Assembly (NCBI GenBank): GCA_002336915.1
Contig: DDET01000019.1
Span: 187,064 to 218,545 of the forward strand
DNA: 31,482 nt
DNA from: Bacteroidetes bacterium UBA1947
Lineage (GTDB): Bacteria > Bacteroidota > Bacteroidia > Chitinophagales > Chitinophagaceae
Reading direction: 5' to 3'
In this document: piece by piece, positions 14,822 to 23,726 of the stretch
Layout of the letters: each line of letters opens with the position of its first letter
How positions within the stretch are numbered: the first letter of the stretch is position 1
Position numbers and translations under genes: made by a program
The notes under the pieces: model-generated
The model's database searches: none
Told to the model about the DNA's origin: nothing
What the model saw: the letters and a program-made list of their open reading frames with translations, nothing else

Positions 14822-17191
14822 ATGTGGCATCGTATTGCAGCTTTTGTTATTAAGTTTCGTGTAGCGCTTATGGTGGTCCTGCTGGCGCTCACCGGCATTA
14901 TGGGCTATTTTGCCAGCAAGGTGCAGCTCAGCTACGACTTTACCAGCGCCATACCGCGCGATAACCCCAAATATATAGACTACCAGAACTTCCGCAGCCA
15001 GTTTGGCGAGGATGGCAACCTTATGGTGGTGGGCGTGCAAACGGAGCACTTCTTTGATAAGGATTTCTTTAAAGATTATGCAGCACTTGCTGCGAGCATA
15101 GAAAAGGTAAAGGCGGTAGAGAATGTATTCAGCATACCATCAGCCGTTACACTGGTGAAAGATACGGCAGCCCAAAAGCTGAACGTGGTGAAGCTGGCAG
15201 ATATGCCGGGCGGCGCCGACCCGGACAGCCTGAAGGCTATGCTATACAACCTGCCCTTTTACAAAGGCTTCCTCTACAACCCCGATGCCCATGCCTACAT
15301 GATGGCCCTGCGCATCAACAAGCAGGTGCTCAACTCGCCCGGCCGCACCAAGGTGGTAAAAGATATACTGGCACTGGGCGATGACTTTGGCAAAAAACAC
15401 AACGTAGAACTGCATTATTCAGGGCTGCCACTTATCCGCACCATGATGGCATCGAAAGTGCAGCAGGAGATGAAGCTGTTCCTTGCAGTATCATTCCTGC
15501 TTACTGCAGTAATACTCTTCCTGTTCTTCCGCAGCGGCGTGGCGGTGCTTACCTCCATGTTCGTAGTGGCGGTGGGCGTGGTTTGGTCGCTGGGCACTAT
15601 ATCGCTGCTGGGTTATAAGATCACTTTGCTTACGGCGCTGATACCTTCACTGATCGTGGTGATAGGCATACCCAACTGTGTTTACTTCCTGAACAAGTAC
15701 CATAGCGAGTACCATAAGCATGGCAACAAGATGAAGGCCCTGCTACGCATGGTGGACCGTATGGGTGTGGTGACGCTGTTCACCAATATCACCGCTGCCA
15801 TAGGCTTCGGCGTGTTCTTCTTTACCAAGAGCGCCTTGCTGAAAGAATTCGGCCTGGTGGCGGGTTTAAATATCATTGCCATCTTCTTTATATCGCTGGT
15901 GTTCATCCCGGCCTTGTTCAGCTTCCTGCCGCCGCCCAAGGGCAAGCATACCAGTTACCTGGACAGCAAGTGGATGACCGGCCTGCTAAATGCCATTACC
16001 ACCTGGGTCTTCGGGCACAGGCGCTGGATATATACCGCCACGCTGGTTATCTGCGCCGTAAGTGTAATGGGCATGATGCGCCTGCATACCGTGGGCCATA
16101 TAGTGGACGACCTGCCGAAGAATGATAAGGTGTACATGGACCTTAAATTCTTCGAAAAGAACTTTCGCGGTGTGATGCCGCTGGAGATAGTGATAGACAG
16201 CAAACGCAAGAACGGAGCGGTATCGCTGCCCGTGCTGCAGAAGATGGACAAGCTCACGAAGTACCTGGAGCATTTCCCGGAGATAGGCCATTCGCTATCG
16301 CTGGTGGAAGGTGTGAAGTTTGCAAGGCAGGCCTATTTTGATGGCGACAGCAACAGCTATGCCGTACCCGAAAGTATTTTCGATGCGGCCTTCCTGCAGC
16401 CCTACCTCAACTTTGGCAGCGGCAAGGGCAAGAGCTCCGTTTTCAGCAAGCTCATCAGCTCCTTTATAGACAGCAGCAAGCAAAAGACCCGCATCAGCAT
16501 CAACATGGCCGATGTAGGCTCTAAGCGCCTGCCCGTACTGCTGGATAGCATACGCCCCAAAACCTATGCCCTGTTTGACACCACGAAATATAACATAACC
16601 TTTACAGGCACCAGTATAGTGTTCCTGGAGGGTAGCCGCTTTATCATCCATAGCCTGAGGGACAGCCTGATCCTGGCCTTCCTGATGATCTTCGGCTGTA
16701 TGATATTCCTGTTCCGCTCGTGGCGGATATTATTGATATCCATAGTGATAAATATAGTACCCCTGCTGATAACCGCAGGCATTATGGGCTGGGTGGGCAT
16801 ACCTATCAAGCCATCCACCGTGCTGGTGTTCAGCGTGGCGCTGGGCATCACGATCGATGTTACTATTCGTTTTCTTGTTAATTTTAAGCAGGAACTGGCG
16901 CGGCATGATGACGGTATTGCGATCAATGTGCAGCGTACCATACACGATACCGGCCTGAGTATCATTTATACATCGCTGATACTGATAGCAGGCTTCGGCG
17001 TCTTCGCCCTATCACAGTTCGACGGTACCAAATCGCTGGGATATTTAACCTCCCTAACCCTGCTCCTGGCCATGGTTACCAACCTGACCCTGCAACCCGC
17101 ACTGCTGATGTGGATGGACAAAGCGGCAAGGCGGATATCTGATCCCGTAGGGCTTGTAGATGAGGACGATGATGATGATGAGGACCAATAA
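14822..17191 (+). CDS. RND/MMPL-family transporter
   Basis: This 789-residue inner-membrane protein has the RND layout: one N-terminal helix, a large extracytoplasmic loop, a block of helices (about 216-370), a second helix and loop (from about 390), then a second block (about 610-770). Helix 4 of the second block carries GITIDVTIRFL with Asp679, matching the usual RND proton-relay position. The same spot in the first half reads GIPNCVYFL, with Asn in place of Asp. It is of the MMPL/HpnN-like kind, which moves lipids or hydrophobic molecules, rather than the tripartite AcrB kind; no adaptor or outer-membrane gene is nearby. The C-terminus is very acidic (DEDDDDDEDQ). A fatty acid hydroxylase gene follows 43 bases downstream, which supports a lipid role by inference. 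Confidence 0.85.
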   Translation: MWHRIAAFVIKFRVALMVVLLALTGIMGYFASKVQLSYDFTSAIPRDNPKYIDYQNFRSQFGEDGNLMVVGVQTEHFFDKDFFKDYAALAASIEKVKAVENVFSIPSAVTLVKDTAAQKLNVVKLADMPGGADPDSLKAMLYNLPFYKGFLYNPDAHAYMMALRINKQVLNSPGRTKVVKDILALGDDFGKKHNVELHYSGLPLIRTMMASKVQQEMKLFLAVSFLLTAVILFLFFRSGVAVLTSMFVVAVGVVWSLGTISLLGYKITLLTALIPSLIVVIGIPNCVYFLNKYHSEYHKHGNKMKALLRMVDRMGVVTLFTNITAAIGFGVFFFTKSALLKEFGLVAGLNIIAIFFISLVFIPALFSFLPPPKGKHTSYLDSKWMTGLLNAITTWVFGHRRWIYTATLVICAVSVMGMMRLHTVGHIVDDLPKNDKVYMDLKFFEKNFRGVMPLEIVIDSKRKNGAVSLPVLQKMDKLTKYLEHFPEIGHSLSLVEGVKFARQAYFDGDSNSYAVPESIFDAAFLQPYLNFGSGKGKSSVFSKLISSFIDSSKQKTRISINMADVGSKRLPVLLDSIRPKTYALFDTTKYNITFTGTSIVFLEGSRFIIHSLRDSLILAFLMIFGCMIFLFRSWRILLISIVINIVPLLITAGIMGWVGIPIKPSTVLVFSVALGITIDVTIRFLVNFKQELARHDDGIAINVQRTIHDTGLSIIYTSLILIAGFGVFALSQFDGTKSLGYLTSLTLLLAMVTNLTLQPALLMWMDKAARRISDPVGLVDEDDDDDEDQ

Positions 17192-17234
17192 GCATGCGGG
17201 TATAATTTTTGTTGCGAAAAAACAAAAATGACCT

Positions 17235-17852
17235 ATGCAAACAGCAAAAATCAAGAACAAAGGACAGGGAAGGTTGTTTAAGAACGAGGAGCTTGAAACA
17301 TTGACGAAGACATTGCCCATCGTCATTTACAGCATTTACATTCCCATTATTATCGCCATGCTTTATTATGGCATTGCATACCGGCAGCTCAGCATCGGGC
17401 GGTGCCTGTTACTCTTTGCAGGCGGCATACTTACATGGACCTTGTTTGAGTACTTTATCCATCGCTACCTGTTCCATTTTGTAGCAGAGAGCCCGAGGGC
17501 GCAGAAGCTGGTCTACACCCTGCATGGCATACACCACGAGTATCCCCGCGACAGGGAAAGGCTGTTCATGCCGCCTATACCAAGCCTTGTTGTAGCTACC
17601 ATATTCTTCACGGCATTTAAGTTGATATTCGGCTGGGGGGTGTTCGCTTTCTTCCCGGGTTTTTTAGTGGGCTACCTCGTGTACGGGTCCATGCACTATG
17701 CCATACATGCCTTTGCACCTCCCCGCTTTATGAAAGCGCTATGGCGCAATCATCACCTGCACCATTATAAGTACCACGATAAGGGCTTTGGTGTGAGCTC
17801 TATACTTTGGGATGTGGTCTTTGGCACTATGCCGAAGAAGGAAGAGGCTTGA
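17235..17852 (+). CDS. Fatty acid hydroxylase / sterol desaturase family protein
   Basis: This is an integral membrane di-iron enzyme of the fatty acid hydroxylase superfamily. It would hydroxylate or desaturate a lipid, for example the 2-position of a fatty acid in sphingolipids, as FA2H does. The His-rich metal ligands are all visible: HRYLFH (76-81), HGIHH (97-101), HYAIH (154-158) and HHLHH (173-177), with another His at 181. Helices lie near 28-48, 58-75 and 113-150. At 205 residues it has the length of the short bacterial members. The ATG at 17235 precedes a basic N-terminus. It is 43 bases after the RND gene and on the same strand, so they may share a transcript. The substrate is inferred, not shown. 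Confidence 0.87.
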   Translation: MQTAKIKNKGQGRLFKNEELETLTKTLPIVIYSIYIPIIIAMLYYGIAYRQLSIGRCLLLFAGGILTWTLFEYFIHRYLFHFVAESPRAQKLVYTLHGIHHEYPRDRERLFMPPIPSLVVATIFFTAFKLIFGWGVFAFFPGFLVGYLVYGSMHYAIHAFAPPRFMKALWRNHHLHHYKYHDKGFGVSSILWDVVFGTMPKKEEA

Positions 17853-17873
17853 TGTCTCGATGCGAGTATGATT

Positions 17874-17952
17874 CAACGCCTTCGGGGTTGCGGAGCGGGT
17901 AGCTTTCCCCGGATTGCATCCGGGGCTATTCACATTTAAGCCCTCCGGCCTT
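17874..17952. repeat. Dispersed composite palindromic repeat, copy A
   Basis: Three hairpins follow each other: CAACGCCTTCGGGGTTG (17874-17890), CCCCGGATTGCATCCGGGG (17907-17925), and a shorter AAGCCCTCCGGCCTT (17938-17952). The same order and almost the same central sequence recur at 25710-25794. It separates the hydroxylase gene from a convergent gene and may act as a two-way terminator. Confidence 0.75.
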
Positions 17953-17982
17953 AGCTCTTATACGGAAGTTTTAGCCGGGTAA

Positions 17983-19011
17983 TTATTGGTTCGTGAGTTC
18001 CTGCAGCTTGTCCTTAATCATATGCAGCGGTGAGGCAATTGCATTCACATACTGGAAGTTGCCGGCCATATTGTTATTAATGGAAAGCTGCAATGGGCTG
18101 GCCTCGCTTTGTATGGCATTTACTATGAACTCCTGCTTGTCGATATCGTACAGCAAGTACGGTGCGCCGGATGAGCCAAACCTAAAATATCCTTTCACCA
18201 GGTAGCGAATACCATCTACTACATAGTTACCACTTACAGGATCGTTGAACATGGTGAAATGGTCAAGGACACCTTCCAGCTTCGCATCATTGAGCAGGCG
18301 GCCCACTTCGTTGACGGGTGCGCTTTGCAGGCAGTAGAAGTTTTTGATATCACCATCGAGCAATGTATAGTCGACGCGGACGGATGGTATGCGGGCTACC
18401 AGTTCAGCGGGTACGTTCACCAATTTGTATAAAGCTATATCCTCGTTGTAGAATGCATGTACCAGTTCGCATTCCAGCATATAGGTTTGCCTTTGTATCA
18501 CGCCTTCGAAGAATTGCAGGTTGGGGTGTATGTGTTCTGTGAGTGCCTTGTCTCCATAAAAAGCCTTATCGCGAAACTGTATGAGCAGGTGCGGCTGGCA
18601 TATCTTTTTGCTGTATAAGGAGACCCAGCGCGTATCGAAGCCTGTTTGTGCAAACATGTTGGTGGCCTCCTGCAATACCTGTGGGCTCATATCATTAATG
18701 TGGCGCTTGCCTGTCAGGTAGTCGACAGGATAGTGCTGTTCAAAAAAGCGCCTTTGATCAGGATTTAAGCGTGGGAGTATATCGGCATTGGCTATCTCCT
18801 CGCTCACCGAGCGTGGAAAGCCGGCTGCGCTGCGCAGGTTGTGCGCTACCGATAAGATGTAGCCATTACCGATATGAAATGCGCATATATTGTTGTCGAA
18901 CTTGCGCACCGCAGGTTCCATAGCATCATGCACCCACATAATTCGGAAGAGCGGTGAGGTTTGCTCGTTGATGAGCGCTAGCTTTTTGTCTATCATTGTT
19001 GAGGCTGCCAT
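17983..19011 (-). CDS. Trypsin-like serine protease without signal peptide
   Basis: The sequence shows a chymotrypsin-fold catalytic triad. Numbered from the TTG at 19017, His59 is in GNGYILSVAHNL, Asp193 in NEDIALYKL, and Ser283 in FGSSGAPYLLYD (GxSGxP). Subtract 2 for the ATG at 19011, which I prefer. Each motif sits in its proper context (YILTxAH, DIALxKL, GxSGxP). The gap from His to Asp is about 134 residues, against about 45 in trypsin, so there is a large insertion. There is no signal peptide, membrane helix or T9SS tail, so the protein probably stays in the cytoplasm, unlike most bacterial trypsin-like enzymes. Substrate and partner are unknown. It stands alone between convergent and divergent neighbours. 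Confidence 0.7.
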   Translation of the reverse strand: MAASTMIDKKLALINEQTSPLFRIMWVHDAMEPAVRKFDNNICAFHIGNGYILSVAHNLRSAAGFPRSVSEEIANADILPRLNPDQRRFFEQHYPVDYLTGKRHINDMSPQVLQEATNMFAQTGFDTRWVSLYSKKICQPHLLIQFRDKAFYGDKALTEHIHPNLQFFEGVIQRQTYMLECELVHAFYNEDIALYKLVNVPAELVARIPSVRVDYTLLDGDIKNFYCLQSAPVNEVGRLLNDAKLEGVLDHFTMFNDPVSGNYVVDGIRYLVKGYFRFGSSGAPYLLYDIDKQEFIVNAIQSEASPLQLSINNNMAGNFQYVNAIASPLHMIKDKLQELTNQ

Positions 19012-19021
19012 CGGCAATTGT

Positions 19022-19499
19022 GAGGGCGCTTAACCAAAGATAGGATATTAAGACAGGGCGCTGAATATGATCTGTATATGGGCTGATATAAAAAATAAGG
19101 CCCGAACCTTAGCCCGGGCCAATGTGTACGACCTATTAAATAACCTTCCCGGGCCCAGCCTGCCTCAATTTGTGGGTGACCGTTCTTGTTACGTTTTCAG
19201 TTGTACATTTCTTTTTGGTGTTGGTAATTAACCAGTTTGTCTATGCAATAACAATATTAGTGGCAGCGGGGGCGAAAAACGATGACGGCTGTCAGCGGAA
19301 ATGCTGACATGGATCATAAAAAGGAACAGCTAAAAAAGGCTATGTTAGGGCAGGGTAAACCAATACTTAAAGGTTAAAAACATTGTACATATATTGTATT
19401 TCATTTTTTTATACTAACTTTCAGAAAGGATAATTTACATGCCTCAAAGGGTACTTTCTACAAAGTGTCTTTATTGTTGGGTAGTTAATAATTTGCTTT
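19022..19499. other. Intergenic region with orphan terminator and hairpin
   Basis: About 480 bases without a credible gene. It has a minus-strand terminator (19088-19121), a second CCCGGG palindrome near 19149-19155, and a perfect hairpin GTCAGC/GCTGAC (19291-19308). The right part, before the plus-strand gene, is AT-rich and should hold that gene's promoter, but no exact TAnnTTTG was found. Confidence 0.55.
19088..19121 (-). terminator. Orphan intrinsic terminator on the minus strand
   Basis: GGCCCG and CGGGCC form an all-GC 6-bp stem with a 10-base loop. On the minus strand it is followed by TTATTTTTTATA. No minus-strand gene lies between it and pyrG, and the gene upstream in that direction (19500-21803) runs the other way. 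It would terminate a short unannotated transcript. Confidence 0.55.
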
Positions 19500-21803
19500 A
19501 TGAATAGGCAGGGCCTGTTGCTATTCTTATTGTTGTCTCTTTTTGCCGTTAGTGTACAGGCACAGTATAACGCTGCCCAAAGCAAAGTTTGGGTATTTGG
19601 CCAGCAGGCAGGCCTCAATTTCAACACAGGCAGCCCCATCCCGATACATACGTCCATAGCACCGGTGAGCGGACCGCAACTGGAAGGCTGCGCCAGCGTG
19701 AGTGATGAGAACGGCTACCTTTTATTTTACTGCACCGGTAACCGTGTGTGGGACAGAAGCAACACCGTAATGCTACATGGAGGTAATATCCTTTCACCTG
19801 CCATACATACAGATTCAACAACGCAGGGCGTGGTGATAACGCCAATGCCGGGTAATAAAAACAGGTACTATATATTTTCGCTACAGCAGGCAACATCGCC
19901 ACCGGCAGCAAAGCAATGCCGCCTGTACTACAGCGTGGTGGATATGTCACTCAACGGCGGATACGGAGATGTGGTGACCGGCCTGTCGGGCAAATTGCTG
20001 GACTCTAACCTTAGTGAAGCGATGACCACGGTACCCGGGGACTACTGCGATGCATGGGTGCTGGTTCATGGAATAGGCAACCACGTGTTCAGGTCGTACC
20101 ACGTGACGAATATGGGTATCAGTGCCCCTGTGCTTTCTAATACGGGAAATTTTTCGGGAAGCAATTCATATATATCGGGCATGATGAAGGTGTCGCCCAA
20201 CAGGCATAAACTTGTAGTGACCACCAATGAGAACGGCGGGCCGATGAGTATGGGAGCCGAGCTGTGCGATTTCAGCGCAGCAACCGGCAATGTGTCGAAT
20301 GCGGTGGTGGTTGATACCGGCCTGGCGAACCATGGCGTTTACAGCGCGGCCTTTTCTGCAGATAATACTAAACTTTACCTGCATACCAGCAATATCTCAA
20401 CAGCTACGAACACCCTATTGCAGTTCGATCTCAGCCTGCCGGTCAGCACGATTATCACATCGCGCTATGTGGTGCGCCTCAGGCATAAGGTATCGGACCT
20501 GAAACTGGGGCCTGATGATAAAATATACCTTAATTCAGATGACAGCAGTACTGCACTGGATTGTATAGCTGTGCCGGGACAAGGCGGGCCTGCCTGCCAG
20601 TATGTGCGCAGCGCTGTAATATTGCCGCCGGGAACAACAGCATCGGTTGGCCTGCCGAACGAATACGCGTCTGTTGCGCCGACCGATACACTACACTCAC
20701 TTAAAGACACTACCATATGCCCTACCAGCATCAATAATATGGTACTGCATGCGCCTGAAGGCTTTAACCATTATTCGTGGAGCAATGCATCGCACTCGGA
20801 TACGCTGAAAATAACCGATACCGGCACTTACAGGGTGACCTCCAATACCTTCTGTGATGTGCGGGTGGACAGTTTCAGGATCCATTTTTCCCATATTGAT
20901 ACAGTGCGGAATAAAATAACGGCGAACATCTGCACGCCTAACAATACCACCCTGCTTGCACCAATAGGCTACCAGCAATATACCTGGAGCGACGGCAGCG
21001 AAGGCTCATCTTATATTATTAACCTGCCCGGTATTTACTGGCTATATTCGGTAAAAGACTGCGGTGTGAGGGTGGACAGTTTCATGATGCAGAACCAGGT
21101 TGACCTTTCTTTTTCATTAGGGCCGGACACAGTGATCTGCAGTAACATGGTGCTTTCAGTGGACCTACAGGATGTAAGCTGCCGCTGGCAGGACGGGAAT
21201 AAGAACCACAATTATTTAGTGGACCATTCAGGCGAGTATTATGTAACTGTAAGCAAACAGGGCTGCTCATACACGGATACCATACACGTTATTTATGCTA
21301 ACATAAGCCAGGACATGCATGATGTGGTACTGTGCAATGATGCCCCGATAAATATAGACCTGCAGGCAAATATACCTGAAGGAGCGGTGGCATCCTGGAG
21401 CGATGGCAGCAATGGCAAATCGCTACGGGTAACTCAAGGAGGCACTTACTGGATAACCGTTACTGCAGGCGGCTGCAAAGAAAGCGACACTGTGCAGGTA
21501 AGCAGCGGCTACTGTGATTGTATCATATCCATCCCCAGTGCATTCAGCCCGAACGGGGACAGTAAGAACGATAAATTCAAAGCACTGATACAGCCGGGCT
21601 GCGAGCTATACTCTTTCCAGCTCACGATATTTAACCGCTGGGGCGACAGGGTATTCACGACCAAGAACTCATGGGAGGCCTGGGATGGCCTTTACAAAGG
21701 GCTACAGGCCAGTGCTGATACCTATATGTATGTGGTGGAATATACAGGCGGCATCAAAGGCAGTAAGCATAAGATCACGGGGGATGTGACGCTGGTGCGG
21801 TAA
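19500..21803 (+). CDS. T9SS type B cargo protein with propeller and Ig-like repeats
   Basis: The 767-residue protein has a signal peptide (MNRQGLLLFLLLSLFAVSVQAQ, cut near 22). Residues about 26-395 look like the N-terminal beta-propeller of Bacteroidota surface proteins (KVWVFGQQAGLNFN start, SPNRHKLVVTTN, FSADNTKLYLHT, LGPDDKIYL). Four Ig-like segments of about 60 residues follow, near 400-675, each with a W(S/Q)(N/D)xxxxS core, a YxV-type strand and a Cys before xxD(T/S). The last 90 residues are the gliding-associated type B sorting tail: SAFSPNGDSKNDKF, then FNRWGDRVF, WDGLYKG and YMYVVEY. Type B cargoes are usually attached to or released from the cell surface by T9SS. Function is not known. 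Confidence 0.87.
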   Translation: MNRQGLLLFLLLSLFAVSVQAQYNAAQSKVWVFGQQAGLNFNTGSPIPIHTSIAPVSGPQLEGCASVSDENGYLLFYCTGNRVWDRSNTVMLHGGNILSPAIHTDSTTQGVVITPMPGNKNRYYIFSLQQATSPPAAKQCRLYYSVVDMSLNGGYGDVVTGLSGKLLDSNLSEAMTTVPGDYCDAWVLVHGIGNHVFRSYHVTNMGISAPVLSNTGNFSGSNSYISGMMKVSPNRHKLVVTTNENGGPMSMGAELCDFSAATGNVSNAVVVDTGLANHGVYSAAFSADNTKLYLHTSNISTATNTLLQFDLSLPVSTIITSRYVVRLRHKVSDLKLGPDDKIYLNSDDSSTALDCIAVPGQGGPACQYVRSAVILPPGTTASVGLPNEYASVAPTDTLHSLKDTTICPTSINNMVLHAPEGFNHYSWSNASHSDTLKITDTGTYRVTSNTFCDVRVDSFRIHFSHIDTVRNKITANICTPNNTTLLAPIGYQQYTWSDGSEGSSYIINLPGIYWLYSVKDCGVRVDSFMMQNQVDLSFSLGPDTVICSNMVLSVDLQDVSCRWQDGNKNHNYLVDHSGEYYVTVSKQGCSYTDTIHVIYANISQDMHDVVLCNDAPINIDLQANIPEGAVASWSDGSNGKSLRVTQGGTYWITVTAGGCKESDTVQVSSGYCDCIISIPSAFSPNGDSKNDKFKALIQPGCELYSFQLTIFNRWGDRVFTTKNSWEAWDGLYKGLQASADTYMYVVEYTGGIKGSKHKITGDVTLVR

Positions 21804-21813
21804 ACCCTCCCGG

Positions 21814-21829
21814 CCTCCCTGAAGGGAGG
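21814..21829 (+). terminator. Hairpin after the type B cargo gene
   Basis: CCTCCCT and AGGGAGG form a 7-bp stem with a 2-base loop, 10 bases after the stop. No T run follows, so it may be a stabilising 3' hairpin or one of the G-rich intergenic palindromes, not a classic terminator. Confidence 0.35.
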
Positions 21830-21860
21830 TGAGCTGCTAATCAATAAGACACATAGCATC

Positions 21861-21902
21861 AAAAAAATTCAAACACCCCGCGAGAGCGCAGGGCGTTTGA
21901 AT
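21861..21902 (-). terminator. Intrinsic terminator of pyrG
   Basis: ATTCAAAC and GTTTGAAT, with further pairing CCCGCG/CGC-GGG inside, form a long stem 27 bases after the pyrG stop. On the minus strand it is followed by TTTTTTT, so it fits an intrinsic terminator for pyrG and may also stop the convergent plus-strand gene. Confidence 0.8.
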
Positions 21903-21929
21903 TTATTATGAGATTGCTGAAAAGCCTTA

Positions 21930-23594
21930 TTAATTGTCCCTTCCTTCTACCACAGATTGTTCGTAGAGCGCATGAGCCAGGTTGTTGCGCTGCTCCTGTG
22001 CTTCTTTTGCGGCCTTCACAAAAGCTACAAAAAGCGGGTGCGGGTTCTCTACCGTGCTCTTGTATTCGGGGTGGAACTGCACACCGATATAGAAGGGATG
22101 GTCTTTCAATTCCATTATCTCTACAAGTCCTGTTTCCGGGTTGCGGCCAATGGGTAACATGCCTGCCTGTTCGAACGCTTCGAGGTATTCGTTATTGAAC
22201 TCGTAACGATGACGGTGGCGTTCTGAAATAGTGGTAGTGCCGTATATAGAAGCAGTTCGTGAATCGGGGCGAAGCTCACAGACGTAGGCCCCTAAACGCA
22301 TGGTACCGCCCATCTGCGTAATTTTCTTTTGCTCTTCCATCATGGCTATTACGCCCTGGTCCGTATCGGGGTTCATTTCGGTAGAGTGCGCTTTGGTAAA
22401 GCCTAAGACATTACGTGCATACTCCACGCAGGCCATTTGCATACCGAGGCAGATACCGAAAAAAGGTATCTTCTTTTCGCGCGCGTAACGGATGGCGTCT
22501 ATCTTGCCCTCGATACCACGGCTACCGAAACCGGGTGCTACTAATATAGCATCAAGGTTGTGCAGCTTTTCCACTGCATTTTCAGGAGTAAGGTATTCGG
22601 AGTGTATGTTGCGTACTTCTACTTTACATTCATTCATTGCACCTGCGTGTATCAAACCCTCGAGTATGGATTTGTAGGCATCCTGCAACTCGACGTATTT
22701 ACCTATGAGGCCTATGGTTACTTTTGATTTGGGGTAACGCAGTTTGTTCAGAAACTCCTTCCAGCGGCTCATGTCGGGTTCGTGGCCGGCAGGCATTTTT
22801 AATTTTTGCAGGCAGATCACATCGAGCTTTTCACGCATCATCTCGAGGGGAACACTATAGATAGTGTCTGCATCCAGCGCCTCTATTACCGCATCTTGTG
22901 TAACATTACAGAAGAGTGCGATCTTCCTTTTCAGTTCTTTATACAATGGCTCTTCCGTACGGCAAACGAGCACATCGGGATTAAGCCCGTGCTCGCTCAT
23001 CATTTTTACAGAGTGTTGTGTAGGTTTTGTTTTAAGCTCTTTTGCTGCTTTGAGGTAAGGGATCAGTGTAAGATGAACTACGAGACAATTCTCATCGCCC
23101 ATCTCCCATTTAAGCTGGCGAACCGCTTCTATATAGGGCAGTGATTCTATATCGCCTACTGTACCACCCAACTCGGTAATAACAATATCGTATTTATTGC
23201 CGTGGCCCAGCAGGGTCATGCGGCGTTTAATTTCATCAGTAATGTGTGGGATGACCTGGACTGTCTTACCAAGATATGCACCTTCGCGCTCCTTGGTAAT
23301 TACATGCTGGTAAATGCGACCCGTGGTAACGTTATTGGCCTGCGAAGTAAATGTGTTAAGATAACGCTCGTAGTGGCCAAGGTCAAGATCTGTTTCGGCA
23401 CCGTCTTCGGTCACATAGCACTCGCCATGTTCATAGGGATTAAGTGTGCCCGGATCAACATTTATATAAGGATCAAATTTCTGGATGGTAGTAGTGAAGC
23501 CACGTGCCTGGAGCAGTTTTGCCAATGATGCTGCTATAATTCCTTTTCCTAACGATGATGTAACGCCTCCGGTTACAAAAATATACTTTGTCAT
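21930..23594 (-). CDS. pyrG: CTP synthase
   Basis: PyrG makes CTP from UTP, ATP and glutamine, the last step of de novo pyrimidine nucleotide synthesis. All 554 residues of the normal length are present. The N-terminal synthase domain begins MTKYIFVTGGVTSSLGKG with the P-loop at 9-19, and includes HGECYVTEDGAETDLDLGHYER with the Asp and Glu that bind Mg and UTP. The C-terminal class I glutaminase domain has the triad Cys382 (FFGICLGMQ), His508 and Glu510 (GVQFHPEYKS). The start at 23594 gives the universal MTKYIFVTGG. The gene has a -7 element about 80 bases upstream and a strong terminator downstream. Confidence 0.99.
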   Translation of the reverse strand: MTKYIFVTGGVTSSLGKGIIAASLAKLLQARGFTTTIQKFDPYINVDPGTLNPYEHGECYVTEDGAETDLDLGHYERYLNTFTSQANNVTTGRIYQHVITKEREGAYLGKTVQVIPHITDEIKRRMTLLGHGNKYDIVITELGGTVGDIESLPYIEAVRQLKWEMGDENCLVVHLTLIPYLKAAKELKTKPTQHSVKMMSEHGLNPDVLVCRTEEPLYKELKRKIALFCNVTQDAVIEALDADTIYSVPLEMMREKLDVICLQKLKMPAGHEPDMSRWKEFLNKLRYPKSKVTIGLIGKYVELQDAYKSILEGLIHAGAMNECKVEVRNIHSEYLTPENAVEKLHNLDAILVAPGFGSRGIEGKIDAIRYAREKKIPFFGICLGMQMACVEYARNVLGFTKAHSTEMNPDTDQGVIAMMEEQKKITQMGGTMRLGAYVCELRPDSRTASIYGTTTISERHRHRYEFNNEYLEAFEQAGMLPIGRNPETGLVEIMELKDHPFYIGVQFHPEYKSTVENPHPLFVAFVKAAKEAQEQRNNLAHALYEQSVVEGRDN

Positions 23595-23676
23595 AACGCT
23601 CCTGTTTTTTTACGACCGGTGCGCAAGCCATGCACACAATAAACTAAAATGGGGGAATTTGGCTGTAACGGTCATA

Positions 23677-23684
23677 CAAAGATA
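23677..23684 (-). promoter_or_regulatory. Putative -7 promoter element of pyrG
   Basis: On the minus strand the bases read TATCTTTG, an exact TAnnTTTG match 83 bases before the pyrG start. TTG triplets of the octamer repeats (for example complement of 23706-23708, 21 bases away) could serve as -33 elements. Confidence 0.55.
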
Positions 23685-23694
23685 CAATATAATT

Positions 23695-23726
23695 GCTCAA
23701 TCGCTCAATGGCTCAATGGCTCAATT
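23695..23726. repeat. Four tandem 8-bp units (GCTCAATN) at the pyrG promoter
   Basis: GCTCAATC, GCTCAATG, GCTCAATG and GCTCAATT follow without gaps. On the pyrG strand each unit gives ATTGAGC, with a TTG that could act as a -33 element. A change in copy number would shift the spacing of TTG to the -7 box. Confidence 0.75.

Noticed and set aside
16564..16965. 133-aa ORF on the minus strand
   Set aside because: Antisense to the second helix block of the RND transporter; the Arg/Ser/Met-rich composition is a mirror effect.
23695..23726. Possible CRISPR array from tandem units here and at 6987-7028 and 9151-9272
   Set aside because: Units are 8-14 bp, without regular 28-37 bp repeats and unique spacers, and no cas gene is near.
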